Source: RGIG9079 sp964567845
GTDB taxonomy: Bacteria > Bacteroidota > Bacteroidia > Bacteroidales > Marinifilaceae
NCBI GenBank assembly: GCA_964567845.1
Contig: CAZMOG010000014.1
Coordinates: 1-32,928 of the forward strand
DNA length: 32,928 nt
Direction of reading: 5' to 3'
The position numbers were made by a program, and so were the translations under genes. The notes beneath the pieces are model-generated. The model was not told the DNA's origin. It saw only the letters and a list, made by a program, of their open reading frames with translations, and searched no databases. This document shows, one piece after another, positions 30,494 through 32,928 of the stretch. Each line of letters begins with the position of its first letter. The first letter of the stretch is position 1.

Positions 30494-31069
30494 ATGATTA
30501 TGAGTGAGAAATGTGTAGATACAGAGAATCAGGTTGATGAGGAGTTGAATGTTGCAACAGAAGAGGTTCAGGAGGAAATGGTAGAGGAGCAGACAGAGCA
30601 ACAGGCAACAGAACAAGTGGATAAGTGTACCGAATTAGAGGGAAAATTGGCAGAGATGGTTGATAAGTATTTACGCCTATCTGCTGATTTTGATAACTAT
30701 AGAAAAAAGGCTGCTCAGGAGCGTGTAGAGTTGATTTCAACAGCAGGTAAATCTATTTTTACCGAGTTGTTGCCGGTTGTTGATAATTTTGAAAGAGCAT
30801 TGAAGAGTATGGAGAGTGCTCAGGATGTTCCTGCATTGCGTGAGGGAGTTGAATTAATCTATAACTCATTCTTGAGCTTCTTGAATAAGCAGGGAGTTCA
30901 GGCAATAGAGTGTGTGGGAGAACAGTTCTCGACTGATAATCAAACTGCGATAGCTGTAATACCTGCAGCCTCGCCCGAGCAGACAAACGTGGTTATTGAT
31001 TGTACAAAGAAAGGATATACATTGCACGACAAGGTGTTGCGATTTGCAGAGGTGGTTGTGGCAAAGTAG
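30494..31069 (+). CDS. grpE: Nucleotide exchange factor GrpE
   Basis: GrpE releases ADP from DnaK. The 191-residue product has a very acidic Gln/Glu-rich N-terminus (about 1-45), a helical dimer segment and the core DKYLRLSADFDNYRKKAAQE near residues 57-76. The C-terminal beta domain ends with TKKGYTLHDKVLRFAEVVVAK, typical of the family. A second in-frame ATG six bases downstream could also start the protein. It leads dnaJ by 30 bases with no terminator between. dnaK is not in the window. Confidence 0.96.
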   Translation: MIMSEKCVDTENQVDEELNVATEEVQEEMVEEQTEQQATEQVDKCTELEGKLAEMVDKYLRLSADFDNYRKKAAQERVELISTAGKSIFTELLPVVDNFERALKSMESAQDVPALREGVELIYNSFLSFLNKQGVQAIECVGEQFSTDNQTAIAVIPAASPEQTNVVIDCTKKGYTLHDKVLRFAEVVVAK

Positions 31070-31099
31070 AGTTGTAGAAAGTGCTAAATGAGATAGATA

Positions 31100-32263
31100 A
31101 TGGCGCAGAAACGTGATTATTATGAGGTGCTTGGCGTTGATAAAGGAGCCGATGCCGAGACTCTGAAAAAGGCATATAGAAAACTTGCCATTAAATACCA
31201 TCCGGATAAGAATCCGGGAGATAAGGAGGCTGAGGAGAAGTTTAAAGAGGCTGCGGAGGCGTATGATGTTTTAAGTACGCCGGAGAAGCGTCAGAGATAC
31301 GACCAATTCGGTCATGCCGGCGTTGATGGAAACGGAGGTGGCTTTGGCGGATTCGGCGGATTCGGTGGCGGAGGAATGAGTATGGAGGATATCTTCAGTG
31401 CATTTGGAGATATTTTCGGCGGCGGTAGCTTTGGCGGTTTTGGTGGCTTTGGCAGCGGCCGTTCAGGTGGCCGAAGAGTGAATAAGGGTTCAGACCTGAG
31501 AATCAAGGTTAAAGTAACGCTTCAAGATGTAGCACATGGTAAGGAGACAAAAGTTAAGCTCAAAAAATTGGTAGCCTGTCCGCATTGTAAAGGAACCGGA
31601 GCAAAAGATGGTTCTGCCTATACTACATGTTCTACATGTAATGGATCAGGCCATGTTACACGTCAGCAGCAGTCTTTCTTTGGGGTGATGCAGACAACTG
31701 CAGTATGTCCTGATTGTCGAGGTGAGGGCAAGATTATAAAAGATAAGTGTTCCCATTGCGGTGGCGATGGCGTGGAGCAGGGCGAGGAGGTTATTTCAAT
31801 ATCAATACCTGCAGGTGCTGCCGATGGAATGTCTTTCATTATGCGTGGCAAAGGAAATGCACCGCGCCATGGTGGGGTGAATGGAGATTTGATAGTATTG
31901 ATCGAGGAGGAACCCGATAAAGATTTGTTGCGTGATGGCAATGATATTCTTTACAATCTATTTGTATCTGTCCCAGAGGCCGTGTTAGGCGAGAGTTTTG
32001 AGGTGCCATACATTGACGGTAAGATGAAGGTCAATGTTGAGGCAGGAACCCAGCCGGGAAAGATTCTAAGATATAGAGGAAAGGGTTTGCCTGATGTCAA
32101 TGGATATGGACGAGGAGATATGCTTGTTAAGGTCAATGTTTGGATACCAAAGAACCCAAGCAAAGAGGAGCGTTCAATCCTTCAAAAGATGAAAGATAAC
32201 GGCGATATGAAACCCGGTCAGAGTGATAAGGGATTCTTTGCCAGAATGAAGAATATGTTTTAA
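31100..32263 (+). CDS. dnaJ: Molecular chaperone DnaJ (Hsp40, type A)
   Basis: DnaJ delivers unfolded clients to DnaK and stimulates its ATPase. The 387-residue product has the J domain with HPD at 34-36 and a Gly/Phe-rich linker near 75-120. Four zinc CxxCxGxG repeats begin at C160, C177, C203 and C217, so both zinc sites are complete. The C-terminal client-binding domains and dimerisation tail follow. This is the full type I arrangement. It probably shares the grpE promoter, and the following pyrophosphatase gene starts 10 bases after its stop. Confidence 0.98.
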   Translation: MAQKRDYYEVLGVDKGADAETLKKAYRKLAIKYHPDKNPGDKEAEEKFKEAAEAYDVLSTPEKRQRYDQFGHAGVDGNGGGFGGFGGFGGGGMSMEDIFSAFGDIFGGGSFGGFGGFGSGRSGGRRVNKGSDLRIKVKVTLQDVAHGKETKVKLKKLVACPHCKGTGAKDGSAYTTCSTCNGSGHVTRQQQSFFGVMQTTAVCPDCRGEGKIIKDKCSHCGGDGVEQGEEVISISIPAGAADGMSFIMRGKGNAPRHGGVNGDLIVLIEEEPDKDLLRDGNDILYNLFVSVPEAVLGESFEVPYIDGKMKVNVEAGTQPGKILRYRGKGLPDVNGYGRGDMLVKVNVWIPKNPSKEERSILQKMKDNGDMKPGQSDKGFFARMKNMF

Positions 32264-32273
32264 TTGAGTGTGT

Positions 32274-32928
32274 ATGGGAAACAAAATTAACGACCCTATT
32301 GCCCGTTTGATGGGATTGCGATACAAATCGCATCCTTGGCATGGTTTGGATGTAGGACCGGATGCGCCTGATATCCTTACAGCATTTATTGAGATGGTTC
32401 CAACCGACACAGTTAAGTATGAGTTGGATAAAGCGAGCGGTTATATTAAGATTGACCGTCCGCAGAAGTATTCTAATACCGTGCCGGCACTTTATGGATT
32501 TATTCCTCAAAGTTTCTGCGGTGATTTGGTTGCTCAGTTTTGTTCTCAGCAGACGGGTCGATGCGATATTACGGGAGATGGTGACCCATTGGATGTGTGC
32601 GTATTGACTGAGAAGAACATTTCGCATGGTGATATTATTGTTCAGGCTCGTCCAATAGGAGGTTTTAGAATGATAGATGGCGACGAGGCTGATGATAAGA
32701 TTATCTGCGTATTGAAAGGCGATGCTGCTTTTGATATTTATAATGATATTTCAGAGTTGCCATTGACATTTGTTGACAGAATGCGCCACTATTTCCTTAC
32801 ATATAAGGAGATGCCGGATGTTCACCACGATGAATTGCATAAGTTCAAAGTAGAGATTCCTCACATCTATGGCTGCAATGAGCTTTTTATAACAAAAAGC
32901 CATCTGCATCACATATTTAAAAAATACC
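32274..32928 (+). CDS. ppa: Inorganic pyrophosphatase, family I, 3' end cut off by the window
   Basis: The enzyme hydrolyses pyrophosphate to phosphate, drawing biosynthetic reactions forward. 218 codons are open to the window end without a stop. The start MGNKINDPIARLMGLRYKSHPWHG matches Bacteroidales pyrophosphatases. The metal-binding signature DGDPLD is at 102-107, and KYSNTVPALYGFIPQ lies near 65. The last 25 or so residues look less typical. Bacteroidales enzymes end at about this length, so few residues are missing. It follows dnaJ by 10 bases with no visible promoter, so it is probably on the grpE-dnaJ transcript. Confidence 0.93.
   Translation, partial: MGNKINDPIARLMGLRYKSHPWHGLDVGPDAPDILTAFIEMVPTDTVKYELDKASGYIKIDRPQKYSNTVPALYGFIPQSFCGDLVAQFCSQQTGRCDITGDGDPLDVCVLTEKNISHGDIIVQARPIGGFRMIDGDEADDKIICVLKGDAAFDIYNDISELPLTFVDRMRHYFLTYKEMPDVHHDELHKFKVEIPHIYGCNELFITKSHLHHIFKKY

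Noticed and set aside
31340..31480. Apparent tandem DNA repeat of GGCGGATTC-like units
   Set aside because: These are codons of the Gly/Phe-rich linker of DnaJ, a protein-level low-complexity region, not an independent repeat element.
1..32928. CRISPR array, insertion sequence, integrase, phage or conjugation genes
   Set aside because: No regularly spaced repeats, transposase motifs, long terminal inverted repeats or mobile-element proteins were seen. Codon use looks uniform by eye.

Overview
The window is a chromosomal segment from a member of the Bacteroidota, most likely order Bacteroidales. The evidence is the S10-spc-alpha gene order with map-infA-rpmJ between secY and rpsM, the fused-gamma KorA/KorB pair, and a tetratricopeptide-recF-DciA cluster. 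In addition, many genes are preceded by the Bacteroidetes-type promoter (TTTG or TTG, about 19 bases, then TAnnTTTG), and most genes lack a Shine-Dalgarno sequence. Genus cannot be assigned by reading. A run of ten N at 2343-2352 shows that this is a scaffold, possibly a metagenome assembly. No CRISPR array, insertion sequence, phage gene or rRNA was found. No stretch over 300 bases lacks a gene.

Layout. (1) 1-14530, plus strand: ribosomal and core genes from the cut-off rplC to rplQ. The chain is not a single simple unit. A strong terminator follows rplX, and a near-consensus promoter with a structured leader precedes rplE. A further promoter sits just before map. (2) 14654-17614: korA-korB, the ferredoxin-dependent 2-oxoacid oxidoreductase, with its own promoter and terminator. 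(3) 17635-19835: a membrane-anchored TPR gene (minus) divergent from recF-dciA (plus). (4) 19898-28418: envelope genes. A LicD-family protein converges on and overlaps a CTP-type cytidylyltransferase. These are followed by a GT4 glycosyltransferase, a LysE-type exporter, a membrane-anchored protein with propeller-like repeats, and a lipoprotein plus outer-membrane barrel pair. (5) 28451-29621: rsmI (minus) divergent from a tRNA-Glu(TTC)-rpsT unit. (6) 29715-32928: radC, then grpE-dnaJ and an inorganic pyrophosphatase cut by the window end.

How the genes work together. Regions 1, 5 and 6 serve translation, protein export, nascent-chain processing and folding. Region 2 links central carbon metabolism to ferredoxin. 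Region 3 serves DNA repair and replication. Region 4 builds and decorates the cell surface.

The window is mostly ordinary core genome. The most interesting signals are regulatory. They are an identical, probably leaderless promoter/start geometry at map and recF (TAAnTTTGCnnnATG), the internal terminator/promoter/hairpin leader between rplX and rplE, and a perfect Shine-Dalgarno sequence before rplF alone. Others are a licD terminator encoded inside the opposing cytidylyltransferase gene, and a tRNA that forms the leader of the rpsT transcript. No wholly new system could be demonstrated. The lipoprotein/outer-membrane pair and the propeller protein are the least understood genes.
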